This document shows, piece by piece, positions 12,025 through 24,087 of a stretch of 64,000 nt of DNA. Source of the stretch: Staphylotrichum longicolle (Eukaryota; Ascomycota; Sordariomycetes; Sordariales; Chaetomiaceae). The notes beneath the pieces are model-generated. The model was given only the letters and a program-made list of their open reading frames with translations. It did not search any database and was not told the origin of the DNA. Position 1 is the first letter of the stretch; each line of letters starts with the position of its first letter. The DNA is taken from positions 5,208,001 to 5,272,000 of the forward strand of contig JAHCVI010000002.1 of NCBI GenBank assembly GCA_019096155.1, read 5' to 3'. The position numbers were made by a program, and so were the translations under genes.

Positions 12025-14010
12025 GACTTTGTGAGCTCAGGGGCTAAAACAACGGCCTTCGTAAACAGCAACATTTCTGGGCCGTCTCCATGGTGAATCC
12101 CTTGGGCCAGCTCGTGATGGGTTAGCTCGTGATGTCATCTGGCGGGCTGGTTGAGGTCTTGGGGGGTGAGAGGAGGCGGCGGGTGGATCAAACAACGGAC
12201 GCCGCCACAGACGATCAGATTGTGCCATTGGGGCTTGGAGATGGTGTTTCTGTATTGCTCGGTGATGTTGACGTCGAAGAGATACCAGATATGATAGACA
12301 GAGGGGCAATTGAGAATGATACCTGTTGATCCACGGCCTTGGATGGGCGTGCATTAGGTGACCCATGTCCGTAAGACACGTATATTTGCCAGATTCGTCT
12401 GCCGTGCGCTGTGCAAACAGCCTCCTGCGCGAGACTGACTGACACCAGCTGTTTCGCTGCCATGTCTATCCAGTGTACAGGTCGTCCCTCAAGGAGCCGC
12501 TTCCCTCGAGTTCTAGAACGGCAAACGGCAACGGCCTTGTGCATGTCCCTTGTCGTCAAAGACGTGCGTGTGTGGATGGATCACGATTCGCGGTCAGAGC
12601 CCAATTTGTGCTGGCCGGGGGCCCCAGTCGAACAACCAACCCCTGGGATTGCTGCAGCCACGAGAAAAGCGCATTGGCTGCAAGTTTCAGTTGTTCAGAC
12701 GTTTTCCACAACTCTCGTCTTTCCCCAGCATTTCAAATCCCGAGGCGGTCTCTTGAATCGAAACCCGTAAAAATATCAGGGTAAGCGCGGGGAACCTGGC
12801 GGCTGCTTCCGGAATTGGTCAGGAGAGCGTCAACAGGTCAGGCCACCGACAGCCATGATGGCGAGGAGGGGCGCTTGAGGGGTGCTCCGGGTCTGTACGT
12901 GTCAATCGGGAATTGCTGGGCTCCACCTGCCTGGGTCTGGCCCAATTCGATGCCCTCGCGCTTGTGTGCGTTTGTGTGCGTTTGCGTGCAGGTACCGTTG
13001 TATCCATTACCATCTTAACCCCTTGTGCGCCTTGGCTCGCTGTCTATTGGAGGCGGCGTGCATCCAGAGCGCACTAGTTGCATAGCGCAGTCGCATGGGG
13101 CCCTGCTCAGGCCTGTCATGAGATTCTGGGATCAATCTCACACCCCGTGTTGGGCCCACCGCGAATTACCGGCGGCAATGGCTGCTGGGGCTATCGCTCA
13201 AAAGGGACGGGTTACTTCTTATCACCCACCCCCCGTTGGAGCTGAAATGATGATGCCCGACGCCAATATTGCCAGAGCTGAGGTGCTTGAATGATATGGA
13301 CAGCTCTGGCTGCTCCTCTGCTTTTCCCTTATCATCCCGTCTCGACACCCAACCACCAAGGCCACCCGGTCTCTCGATGCCAATTCCTGCTCCGGCACGC
13401 CGAGACCAAACAGCAGCGGGCCGGGCACAGTTGCCGGCTGCTCGTCTCCACCAGTGCCGGCTTAAGTGCTAAACAGCGGACCCGACGGAGCTCAAGTGAC
13501 GACAATCTGACGATCACGACTGAGAGTTGAGCCATCCACCAAGACAGCCGAGACATCGCAGCCGCAGACCTCCGAGCCAGAGCCCGACCCGATATTCAGA
13601 AACAAGCCGCCCCACAGTCATTCGACTCAGTCGCTGCCGTCTGATCTTCTTATCACTGTAGCTATCCCGCCCACCAACACTTACAGCGCGCTTTCTCCCA
13701 GTCTTGACCCACGAGCAAACATCCAACAACCAAGAAAGCACCCCTGTGCTGCCAACTCGAACGCTGGGCCATTGCTAGTTTTTTTTTCCCTCCTACCGGA
13801 GCCTTTATTACTACCTCGCACGTAATCGCCCCTTCGATCAACCTCGGACACCGCATCACCGTCCACTCTTGTTGAACTCTGCCGTTTGCAAGCAATCGCC
13901 GCTGCACCACCAACTCGGCCCTCTGCCTCTCCAATGATTCGACTGTCAGCGCTCTCGAGCCCAAAACAACACACACTAGGAAGCCTATACCACAGTCTTC
14001 GCCCAGGAAC
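12025..14010. other. 2-kb intergenic region
   Basis: No gene is recognised on either strand; the small open frames lack family motifs. The last 400 bases before 14011 are CA/CT-rich, as in fungal 5' leaders, and probably belong to the transcript of the following gene. Confidence 0.4.
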
Positions 14011-14574
14011 ATGATCCTCGTCAGCATGAACAGCATCAAGATGGCCCAGCCGATCCCCATGGACACACTCATCGAGCCGCCGACCGCGTCGGTGCGCCCA
14101 TACCCCCACCACTCGCACGATCTTGCGCTGCAGAAGTACCTCATCCTGCACGAGCAGCACGAGTCGCTGCGGCAGCACCTCGACGAGATACGCCAGCCGC
14201 GCCAAAACTCCATCTGCACGCCCATCTCGCCGAGCCCGGCCACCTCCCCGACGCGCCGATCTCACTCGCCCGACGAGTCCCGCCGCCAATCAGCCCAACA
14301 CAGCTTTTCGCTCCCCGCAAGGAAGGGCTCATACCCCGGCGCTGCCGGTTCCGACATGGGCAGCGCGCTGCGGGTCCTCACAGCGGAAGTGGCGGTCGAG
14401 GAGGCCAAGCTCTGCGACGTCACCGAGGGCATGAAGCGGGCGCTGACCGAGTTGCTGAACTGTGACACGGTGCGCAGCGACCGTGCCCTGCGCAACTGGG
14501 TCCAGTGTCGCCTCATGGACACGGAGCGGGAGCTGCGCAGCGGCAGGAGGCGCCGCAGCGCCCCGGGACCGTGA
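14011..14574 (+). CDS. uncharacterised single-exon protein (187 aa)
   Basis: Family not recognised. The frame shows strong GC3 bias and the ATG lies in a good context (GGAACATGATC); two further in-frame methionines follow within the first 20 codons, so the start is not certain. Residues 40-60 form a likely amphipathic helix (LALQKYLILHEQHESLRQHL). The middle is Ser/Pro-rich with SP/TP sites (SPSPATSPTRRSHSP), suggesting phosphorylation. The C-terminal 70 residues look helical (LRVLTAEVAVEEAKLCDVTEGMK) and end in a basic RRRRS tail. A regulatory or scaffolding role is possible but nothing supports a specific function. Confidence 0.65.
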   Translation: MILVSMNSIKMAQPIPMDTLIEPPTASVRPYPHHSHDLALQKYLILHEQHESLRQHLDEIRQPRQNSICTPISPSPATSPTRRSHSPDESRRQSAQHSFSLPARKGSYPGAAGSDMGSALRVLTAEVAVEEAKLCDVTEGMKRALTELLNCDTVRSDRALRNWVQCRLMDTERELRSGRRRRSAPGP

Positions 14575-15293
14575 AGCTGCAGCTTGGACGAGACAACGCA
14601 GAAGCGTTTGGGAACGGCGGATGGGGGGCCGGGCGATGAAAGCCCACTGGATGCTCTTGCCGCCGCTGTCGGTTGACGCAAGCACACACATCAATGGTGC
14701 CATGGCAGTCAAACCGAACTGCGCCGGCACAAGGGATGCATGGTGGGGTTTCACTTCTCTCTCTGCTTCGCTGGGACACCATGCCTTAGTTTACGCATCT
14801 TGTAATTACCATTTCACATTGCTGGCATTTGGGTTGGAGTTTGGGTTCCCGTCCGAATCGGGCAGGAAAATGGCTTTGTCGGACAAATTATCTGGTTGGT
14901 TTCGAAAAACGGGTTTGGGCCTGGGAGGCAGGCCCACGACTGCGGTCATGGTTGGAACGCCATTGCAGGCAGAATCTAAAGTGTTTCTGGAACATGGATG
15001 CTTCAAGCTCTGGCTCCCAGCTGAACCTTTGGCCAAGGTGGGTAGTGAGAGCCTGTCTGTGTGCATCTTGTGGGAGAGACGGGAATGTGCACCTTGAGGA
15101 CCGCCGAACCCTAACCCTGTGATCCCCCAGCCATCGGCCACGGCAGGCAACTTCCAGTCTTGCAGCTTTTGGCAACAATCACGAGCTCGACCAAGCAACC
15201 GTCTTCCACGGCAAGCTTCACCTGCAAGCTGGTTGTCATCGCGCAGCAACATTCGGTCGCTGTCTATGAGACCGGCGTTCTACTGCACCCAAT
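14575..15293. other. intergenic upstream of the cyclophilin gene
   Basis: Nothing coding is seen. A short telomere-like element, GAACCCTAACCCT, lies at about 15106-15118, some 180 bp upstream of the ATG; such telobox motifs occur in promoters of housekeeping genes. It is not a telomere. Confidence 0.4.
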
Positions 15294-16964
15294 ATGTCCG
15301 TTCTCCTCGAAACTAGCGTGGGCGACATCGTGATCGACCTGTTGGTCGATTACGCGCCTAAGATGTGCGAGAAGTGAGTCTGGCCCTCTTCGACCTGCAA
15401 TTTTGACATTCGCTCTTTTCCGTCAGCAATGCCGCGACAGCGCATCGTCGACAGTCTGCTGACCCGGGCCATTGCCGTCTTCAGTTTTCTCAAACTCTGC
15501 AAGGTCAAATACTACAACTTCTCCCCCATTCACTCGGTTCAAAAAGCATTCTCCTTCCAAACCGGCGACCCTCTTGGGCCCATGTCTTCCCAATCAGACG
15601 GCGGCACTTCCATATGGGGTCTTCTCTCGGGCAATCCGGCCGACAAGACATTCACCGCGCTCTTCCATCCGAAACTCAAGCACCTCGAGCGAGGCACGGT
15701 CAGCATGGCGACCGCCCCGCACCCATCCGATCCAGAACAACGCCTCGCAGGCTCCCAGTTCATCGTCACACTCGGGGATAATACGGACTATCTCGACGGG
15801 AAAGCGGCCATCTTTGGGAAAGTGGTTGAGGGATTCGATGTCCTCGAGAAGATCAATGACGCCATCGTCGACGACCGTGGACACCCCCTGGTCGACATAC
15901 GCATCAAGCACACCGTCGTGCTCGACGACCCCTATCCTGACCCGGCCGGCCTGCGCGAGCCAAGCGCCTCACCGCCTCCTACCAAGGCGCAACTTGCCAC
16001 GGTTCGCATTGCCGAGGACGAAGAACTGCTTGACGAGGACGCCAACGAGGAAGCAGCCGCCGAAGCAGAGCGGCGGAGGAGGGAGCGTGAAGCAGCTGCC
16101 CAGGCCCTCACGCTTGAGATGATGGGCGACTTGCCTTTCGCCGAGGTCAAGCCGCCAGAGAACGTCCTCTTTGTGTGCAAGCTGAACCCCGTCACAACCG
16201 ACGAGGACCTGGAGTTGATCTTCAGCCGCTTTGGCAAGATTCTGAGCTGCGAAGTCATTCGAGACCAAAAGACGGGAGACAGCCTGCAATACGCCTTTAT
16301 CGAGTTTGAAGAACAGAAGAGTTGCGAGGAGGCCTATTCTAAGATGGACTCGGTCCTGATTGACGATCGCCGCATTCACGTCGATTTCAGCCAAAGCGTG
16401 AGCAGACTGAGCGAGGTATGGCGTAACGAGACAAATACAAAGCGCAAGAATACTGCGCGGAGAGGCGGTGGTGGTTGGGGCGGTGTCAAGGAACTGGAAA
16501 AGTGGCGCAAATATCGCAACGAGGACGTGGAACCCGACGACGACAGGGGCTACCGGATGGTCCACGGGATGGAAGACTTACGTGGCCGCCATGACAAGGA
16601 TGGGGACCCCGAAAAGCCCGGACCAAAAGGTCGGGAGTCCGCTGCAATTGACAACGACCGCCGGCGGGACGAACATTCACCACCGAACAGGAGGCAGCCG
16701 GACAAGTACAAGTCCGGATACAACGACCGGAGCCGGGACGCCGAGCGGCGCAGCCGGAGTCCTAGGAGAGACCGTGACCGAGACCGAGACCGAGACCGCG
16801 ACCGCGACCGCGACCGCGATGGCCGCCACTCCCGGCAGGGGGACGGCGGTAGGCGCAGGGACGACAGGGAAGCACCCCGAAGGGATCGACGGGACCACGA
16901 TCGCGATCGGAGGAGATTGGATACGGACAAGTACCATGGACGCGACGATTACAGGAGCAGGTGA
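15294..16964 (+). CDS. cyp6: peptidyl-prolyl isomerase-like 4 (cyclophilin-RRM-RS protein)
   Basis: Nuclear cyclophilin of the PPIL4 family (Rct1 in fission yeast), linked to pre-mRNA processing and RNA polymerase II. Exons 15294-15373 and 15485-16964 join in frame across a GT-AG intron of 111 nt, giving about 519 aa. Residues 1-165 are the cyclophilin domain (MSVLLETSVGDIVIDL, QTGDPLGP, GSQFIVTLGD, AIFGKVVEGFDVLEKIN). Residues about 230-320 form an RRM with RNP-like strands (NVLFVCKLNPVTTDEDL and YAFIEFEEQKSCEEA). The C-terminal 180 residues are Arg/Asp/Ser-rich with RD repeats. The residues normally required for isomerase activity are only partly kept in this subfamily, so activity should not be assumed. 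A GTGAGT at the stop codon could allow an alternative longer C-terminus. Confidence 0.9.
16770..16822 (+). repeat. GACCGA/GACCGC hexanucleotide repeat inside the cyclophilin gene
   Basis: A tandem run of about eight GACCGN units encodes an Arg-Asp repeat in the RS/RD tail. Its length could vary between strains without shifting the frame. Confidence 0.8.
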
Positions 16965-19900
16965 GTGTCCGGGCTCCTGTAGGTTGGCCGCATGACGCGA
17001 TGGAACATAAGCTGTGCCGACTCTGGGTTACGCAACAGACAGCGTTCCTTGCTCTGGGCATGACCTCTCTCACCACCCTCATGCAGCCTTGGTTAGTTTT
17101 CCTCGTCATTCCATGGGCCACATCTATCTGACCCCCACAAGACACCGACCTCTTCTGACAGCTCAGTGATCTCTCGTTGAGTGGATGGAAAACGGCTGAT
17201 TGTCTTGTCTCTCTCGACCCGTGATCCCTAACCTCTGAGCAGACACTGTTATGTTCAATTGCTGCCGAAAGCCGCAAGTCCCCAGCGGTCAACCTTCTTT
17301 TGCCGACTCGATTTCACAACGAGCAATCTGCACGGACAAAGTTACGACGACGAGGGTTGCGGGGGTCCAACCCCCCCTGGCCTCTGTCCCCGGGCAGATG
17401 AGTGCAGTCACAGCACAGTCGGTTGAGGAGCGGCATCTTCCGACCCCAACAAGGCCGAAGCCCGAATGCGTGCCATGGGCTGCAACAAACAACTATCCTG
17501 GCCCGTTTCCAAGTGCTCGCTTTATACGAGGTCAATGTACAGTAGAAGCGGGCTGAACCCGTGGTGTCCACAAGGCTTGTTGTTTCTTGAGGCCGGCCTC
17601 GGGTCATTGCAGGCCAGACAGCAACTCTCCCCCGAATGACCCCCACGCTGTGTTACATGGAAGAGCGAAAACCCGACACACATCCTACCGCGCATACTCC
17701 GTGTTTGCCAGACGTGGGTGATGTGTTTCAACCAGATCATCGCACGTCGCTGAGTCCTATCTGTCGGCCTCGGGCCGCATCGTCTGTCACCATGACAGTC
17801 AACTGATGGAGTGTTGTCTGTGCTACCGCACAACTGGCGTCTAGGCTCCGGGAGCCCGAGTTTGGCATCTGAGGTCTAATACCGCTTCAGGTTCACCCGC
17901 TCTCGTTTATCACGTATCTTCCTTCCAAGTCTACCTGTCGACGTGGTCGCAGCCTGGCCGATTCGTTTTGACCTGGTGTTCGATTTTGGTGGTCCTTCAA
18001 AGTCCAGGGATATCCATTTCGTCGGCGATCTTTCGTGTAACCTCACCTCGTCTCCCACCGATGATGTACCTTATCGCCCTCGCCAGTCAGTGTCTGAGAC
18101 CCACGCCAAGTCTAGGAGTTCCAGGGGCAGCTCCTCCCCGTGGCGTTCAACCATCCGGTTCGGCAACGCAGATCAGGATTCAAAGCCCTTTTCTCTCGCT
18201 AATCTATGCTCGTTACCGTCTCCGCTCAACTGACAACGTCCATCCACTGTTGTGAGCCACTCGACAGGCGCGCAGGCTCTCGGCCCGCGGAGGACACCCG
18301 GCGGCTGGGATCTTGTCTCTGCGAGATCTGGTCCGTTCCCGACCTCGGCCTCCATGTGCCACGAGGCTAACTCTCAAACGTGTCCGTCCACAACCATTGA
18401 GCTCTGGTTGGTCCAACTTTTCAGGGGCCCGTCCACCTGCCTCTCGGAGCTGTGCTGTGTCACATCCCACCCAGCTGGTGGGCCTACGCCGGGTCGTTTG
18501 CGCTCCATGCTTTGCATGCCCTGGCCGCAGGAAGCCGTCATGAGTGCGTTCGCAATGTTTGCGGAGTGTCTGCTGGCCAAGCCATATTTACAAACCCTCA
18601 TCCCTTCCATTTTCCTTAGAATTGTCTTCGATGCGGAGGTTAGGGGTCGGCTTGACATGTTCGGCCATGTGGCAGCGGTCAGAGCGATCACTGCACAAAC
18701 ATGTGAGGCAAGGCATTGTTCCTGCTCCTGAATACAACATATAGGCTGCAGCAGTCTGATTGGTCTGAAACAATTCCAGCCTCTCTTTATTAATCTCCAG
18801 AGACATATGAGCGTCCCCGGGGCGGAAGCCTGCAGTTCTGGTGGCAAGTGACGAGACTTGACAGCATGTCTTGTTACCAATCCTGCAAGCACCCGTAGCG
18901 CTAGCTTTCCAAACCCTCCGCATTTCCTCAGCAGGAACTTGGCAGGGGACGGTGTCTGGACCCCCTGGCCATCCCACGCAAGCCATCTGCCATGTGTTCC
19001 CTCTACGCTCCCGCCTGCCGGTCATCGGGGTCGCCATGGAAAGGCACAGCTGCTATTTGAGCCATTCGGTTCTTCGCCACAGCAACTCCAGGCGACTTGC
19101 CGAAATCTCTGTGATACTCGACGTTCATCGGCCCCATCATAAGCTGATGTGCAAGGTAGATGCCGATACCGAACGGGAGATTTGGGGCACTGGCGATTCG
19201 CACACTGCAAAGTCTTGTTAGTTATCATCACCACCATAGACATCTGGCACGGACTGAAACAACTGCCGCCTGCACCAGAATGTTTACGTCGGGTTGTAAG
19301 GAGGTCACGGTTTAGGTGAGCCGTGGCAATGAAGCTACCTACACGGTAGTCATCTCCCTGATCTCGTTACGACGTACTTTGACTTCAACTGCCTTGATGG
19401 GCCGACGAGGCCAGCTCAAGGTGTTGATCGGCAAGGGCAACGCGCCGGTCCGAAGCTGGGATTTCGGGAGGCCGCTGTGGCGCGGAAATGAAGCATGGTG
19501 TCACGACTGGACCTAAACGCAAATATCTTCATTGCACGAAAAGTCTGACTTCGGGCGCAACGAAGAGATTGACCTGCAGAAGAATGCAGATAGCGTTTGC
19601 CGGACACTGGGCATGCAACGAGAACGCCCGTTTGCAGCCAACCAAAGGACCCCCATCGCCCCAAGGTCTCAACGCACGTTATCAAATCGGATGACATCCC
19701 CGTGGGGAAGCGGGCAAGAGACACCATAAGATCGCTCACATTTCGATTCTAAACTGTGAGGTCAAATAGCTTATAACGAGATACTGAGGTACCACAGCGC
19801 CTGGACTTCCATGTCCGTGTATGGTCTGCTTTCACGATCACTGTGTACCTGCTGGTTCCTCTGCTGCCTCTCGCGTGTTTCGCCGTTGCCGCCTTCCAAA

Positions 19901-22425
19901 TCTTCTTCGGACTAATGGCTGAAATGCTGGGTTCCGATTCGCGAAGCCCAGGGCCATGGGGGAGATATGTGAGGTTGTGTTAGGCATTTCTCTGTAGGTA
20001 ACTTGCTGCAGTGGGCTGTGGCGCCTAACTTTCTTGCAGCAGTTGGGCATTTGCTTTGCAGAGCATTGGCTAGAAGGGAAATAGTCACCCATGGTGAACA
20101 AAAGAAAGAAGAAGGAAGCTGAGCATTGGGCGCTATTGTCGTCCCGCATGATTGTCAGCATACCATTCGCTGAGTCAGGACAGGGAACTCCACTGACCGC
20201 TTCTCCTTCACAGCCCAGGACATACTTTACTTGGCTTTTCCTCGCGTTTCATGTCCCCCGGGCCGTGTGTTCGGACATGTGATACTGTCAAGAGATTGGT
20301 ACCTCGTTCTGCACTCTTTAGCCACCACACAGCTCATAAGCCTAAGTTGTCTGTGACACTAACCCGAGGACTGACTAAAATCAAACGATCTAACCAAGTC
20401 AAGAAACCCATGAAGTCAATTTAGCATGGCAGCAGAATTTGTATCCTTAGATTTACACCCGAGCAGCGTAAAGCTGGGAGCTCTCCCATTTGCCACTCCA
20501 CCCTGCAAACGGTACTGAGCCAGAAACAGATGACCAGCAAAGAGATGTGCCTTGAATTGTTGCCCTTCTCTTCATGAGGTTAACCGGTTACCAGTCGACA
20601 ATGACAGCAGTTGGACTCGTTCTCTGTGCCGCAGAGACTGCGCCTTTGGCTGGTCTCTTCTCAAAGAAGCATTGACATTTATTGGCCCAATACAAGGGTT
20701 GGGCCCCCTAATCTCGGTCACACTTGGCTTTGGTCTGTTTCTCTAAACGACTTTTCTCATGCTTCTGCAATGGCCTTTCGAACCTGTCTCACATGCGTTC
20801 TCTAGGCAAAGTGTACATGGAGCTCCGTCATATCGTGATACTTCGAATTCCAACGGAGCCACAAAACAAACGAAGGCTGCAATACTGCACCGTTGTCTGT
20901 CATCCCCCTTGCATTCTGGTTTTGCTGGCCAGCTGTGGCACATCAAGGGTAATTTGATAGTTTCTTTTTCGGACAGCTTTCCGAATAAACCCCTAAGTCA
21001 ACTTCCCATCACCAGATTTGGCAAAGCCATAGTGCAGGTATGCGTCCTTCCTTTCAGTCTTTCAAGCTTCAACAGGAGACCTCCGGGCATCATGTCCATC
21101 TGCAACTGCCCGGCTGAGCCCATTCGTGCAATTGCCACCATCCTGGAGCTGGGCGGTGGATGGGTGCATTAGGTGCGTTTGGTAAATCTCCTCTCCACTG
21201 TTTATTCTAGCACACATCTTAGTGTGCAACCAAGCACAAGTCCACCTTATGGGGGCGTGGGAACAGCGCCCCCAGCCGTGTGACCTACATATACTGGGGT
21301 GGAGGCAGATTGCCGGCCTCCCCCTGGCGATGCCTGCATTTTCTCTCATCGCAATGTAGACCATGGAAGAGAGCACAAAAGTCTAGTTGCGATTGCAAAC
21401 AGACCGTCTTCGGCTTGGCCCCAGCCTGTCCAGTGCGCACATACAAGAAACCGGCCTCATGATACTCTTCCCTTGTGCTTGCTATAATACCCTGCGTGCT
21501 TGAAGATCCTCGACTCATTCTTTCGTGTTTCTTCTTCTTGATTTTTCCCCGACTATTTAAGCCTGAGATCTGGCAAGGGAACTTTCGGTCCAGAAGGTCG
21601 GGAATGATGTTCAGCTAGACTGTCCCAAGTCTCTGACATCAGTTCTTGGAGTCAAGCGGCCTTACTCTCTATTTTTCCTTGGATTTGGAAATTCACAATC
21701 GAGGCGGCGCAAATCGAGGGTGTACCACTGCTTGGCAACAAGGGAGCCGATCAGTTGCCGTTTGGCAAGACACTCTGGAGGGCTCTCCTCCACCAACCAT
21801 CAGGACATCAACGCCCGTGGCCGCCACCGGCCAGGTGTGTGTACCAAGTTTTGGACCGGTACACCCTTGTTTCTCCGGGTTCAGGTATGTCTCATCCTTT
21901 TTCGTACCTTTGGCATCAATGAGTGTCCCATCTTGACTTGGGGTCGATGGCACCGCATGCTTCTCGGCCGGGTAGTGCAAGACCAACGGAAGGGCAAATG
22001 CGCGGGGGTACAGCCTCTCGGGAGTATTTCAGGCCAAACGTGTCATATCATGCCAGCTCTGTTTGTATCTGTCGCTCATGTGCTCAACCAGGCCCGCTGG
22101 TCTCAAGCCAAAACACGGGGACATCTTGGGTGAGGTCTCGACCCAAAAACCTTCGGGTTACGATCCAGTCCGAACCTTCTGTGTTAATCTTGACGCCATC
22201 GCAAACCGGGATTGCCATTCCTTGCCTCTGGCCCGCACGACAGATCCTCCATCTCGTTTGGCCTTTCACTGCTCTCGTCTGCGAGACGTGCACAACCAGC
22301 ATCCGCCAACTCGACCACTCACTGGCTGCGGCGGGTTTGGAAGGAAGAGCAAGGATCAGAAATAAAAGCTTCTCAAGAACAAACGGCAGACACGGAAACG
22401 GAACGGATTGACTGGCAGCTGGACA
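16965..22425. other. 5.4-kb gene-poor region upstream of a Zn2Cys6 gene
   Basis: I find no recognisable protein, tRNA or rRNA on either strand; open frames are short and without motifs. Base composition is mixed, not strongly AT-rich, so it does not look like heavily RIP-mutated repeat DNA. A promoter-like stretch lies at 21484-21560 (CTATAATA, then a pyrimidine-rich TTTCTTCTTCTTG), and a GTATGT donor-like site at about 21884. Together these suggest a long, possibly spliced, 5' leader for the regulator at 22426. The rest may be regulatory sequence or noncoding transcripts. Confidence 0.45.
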
Positions 22426-24087
22426 ATGGGTTCCCAGGCTTGCTACTCCCCCAGCGACGGAAGACGATATAGCCGCCCATACCCACTGTATTTCCCGTCG
22501 TCCTCGGAGCGGCGATTTCCTTTGTCCTCACACGACACGCGGGGAGTCACCATGACAGACCAGCTAGACTCCGACTCGACACCCCAGAGGAAACGGATTG
22601 CCGTGGCGGTAAGATTCCACCCTCATATTGCGAATCCCCTTTTATCGTGTCCCTTGGCCGCCGGTTCCGGTGATGCTTCTTCTTCTCTTGGTCTTGCCAA
22701 CGTTTCTTCCGGGAACAGTTCTGGCTACTGCTTGGGCTTATTCCATGATGCACCTCCTACTATTTACATCTACCCTCAAACCATATCTGACTGACCAACT
22801 GGCTGACTAAACCCCATCAACGTGGTCTTAGTGCGGACGCTGCCGCAAGCGCAAGATTCGATGCAGTGGCGATCCCGGTCAAGGACAGCCGTGTTCCAAT
22901 TGCAAAAACGCGGGAGCGGAATCCTGTCAATTTCTCCGGGTATGTTTGTCTGTTGATCGTCTGCCAGCGAGAATGTGATTCTAAGTAAATTTGGTTGCCG
23001 GCAGGTATCCTCCCGAGAGGCGCCGCTACGACACGAGGCGGATTTTGGGTATAATGTCGGAGACGCCAGAGTCTACGCGAGCAGAACACCTGTTGGAGGC
23101 GGGATGCCATATGCGCAGGAGTTACCGACCCTGGGCTCAAGCGACGTGTTGGGCTCATACCGCAGCGGTGGCACGGGGTCGACATACGCTTTCCCTCCCA
23201 CGAGCAAAACATACTATCCGGCCATGCACGCCTACAGCCCAGGATACGGCGATGAGTTTGAGTTTGGGCTTGGGGTGCCATCTTCAGCGGTGATGAACCC
23301 AGAGCCGACCAGCATCTTGCCCGGCGGCCACTGGAGTTCTGGGGCACGGGCAAAACCGCACTCTTTCAGCAGCATCTACCTGGATACAGAGGGGCCTTAC
23401 AGCGGCTACGGCAGCACAAGTCTGCTCCATCGCTCTGCCAACGCTGTCAACTCGGATGCGACAAACTTCTCCTTTTCCGGCGTCGCCGCGTCGCTCCCGC
23501 TCTCGAGCACGCCGGGCCCGGACCGCCTGCTCCCCAACCCAGCCGGACGGTCTTCGACGCTGCCGTACCCTGCCGTCAAACCAACGCCGCCGGCATCATC
23601 TTCGACAACGAGCACTCTAGCTGATGTGGCCACAGCCGCCAGCTATGCGGACGGATTCGGTGCGCCAGGACTTTCCTTTTCCTCAACGGCAAGCGGCAGC
23701 TTGCCTAGCCACCCGTCTTCATCTTCTGCACGCTCGACATCCGACACCTACGCTGGGTCCGAGGTTATCTTCAACGAACAGGAACGCAGCTTACACAGCC
23801 AAGGAGCTGCCTTTGACATGAACACCTACACATCTTCAACCCACCGTGGTTCAATGGGAGGAGATTCGGGAGGAGGTGGTCATAGCTATGTTCCTGGCGA
23901 GAGCACCCACGAAGCTGCCGGCCATCATCATTCTTCCCAGCACCATTTTTCTGCGAGCTATCCAAACAATGGCACCTCGAGCCCCATTGTCCACCGCCAT
24001 GGTCTGCCTTTGGCGTCGGGAAGCGGCAGCACTGGCCACGCTGCCCACACAGATGACCGACATGTCGCTGTGGCTAGCCGTCATTGA
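22426..24087 (+). CDS. Zn2Cys6 DNA-binding protein without MHR domain (456 aa)
   Basis: Exons 22426-22608, 22832-22939 and 23005-24087 join in phase 0; the central exon of 36 codons holds the whole zinc cluster. The motif is CGRCRKRKIRC, then PCSNCKNAGAESC, with spacing CX2CX6CX9CX2CX7C. The third and last loops are longer than usual. A basic patch (PQRKR) precedes the cluster. The remaining 360 residues are Ser/Pro/Gly/Tyr-rich low-complexity sequence with no fungal-specific transcription factor domain and no clear coiled coil, so dimerisation is not evident. His/Ser/Gly-rich stretches occur near the C-terminus. The very long upstream region fits a developmentally controlled regulator, which is inference. 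Target genes are unknown. Confidence 0.85.

Noticed and set aside
15106..15118. Internal telomere or chromosome end
   Set aside because: Only two repeat units, with normal genes on both sides.
16965..22425. Degenerate transposon in the gene-poor region
   Set aside because: No terminal repeats, no transposase or reverse-transcriptase traces and no strong AT bias were seen by eye.
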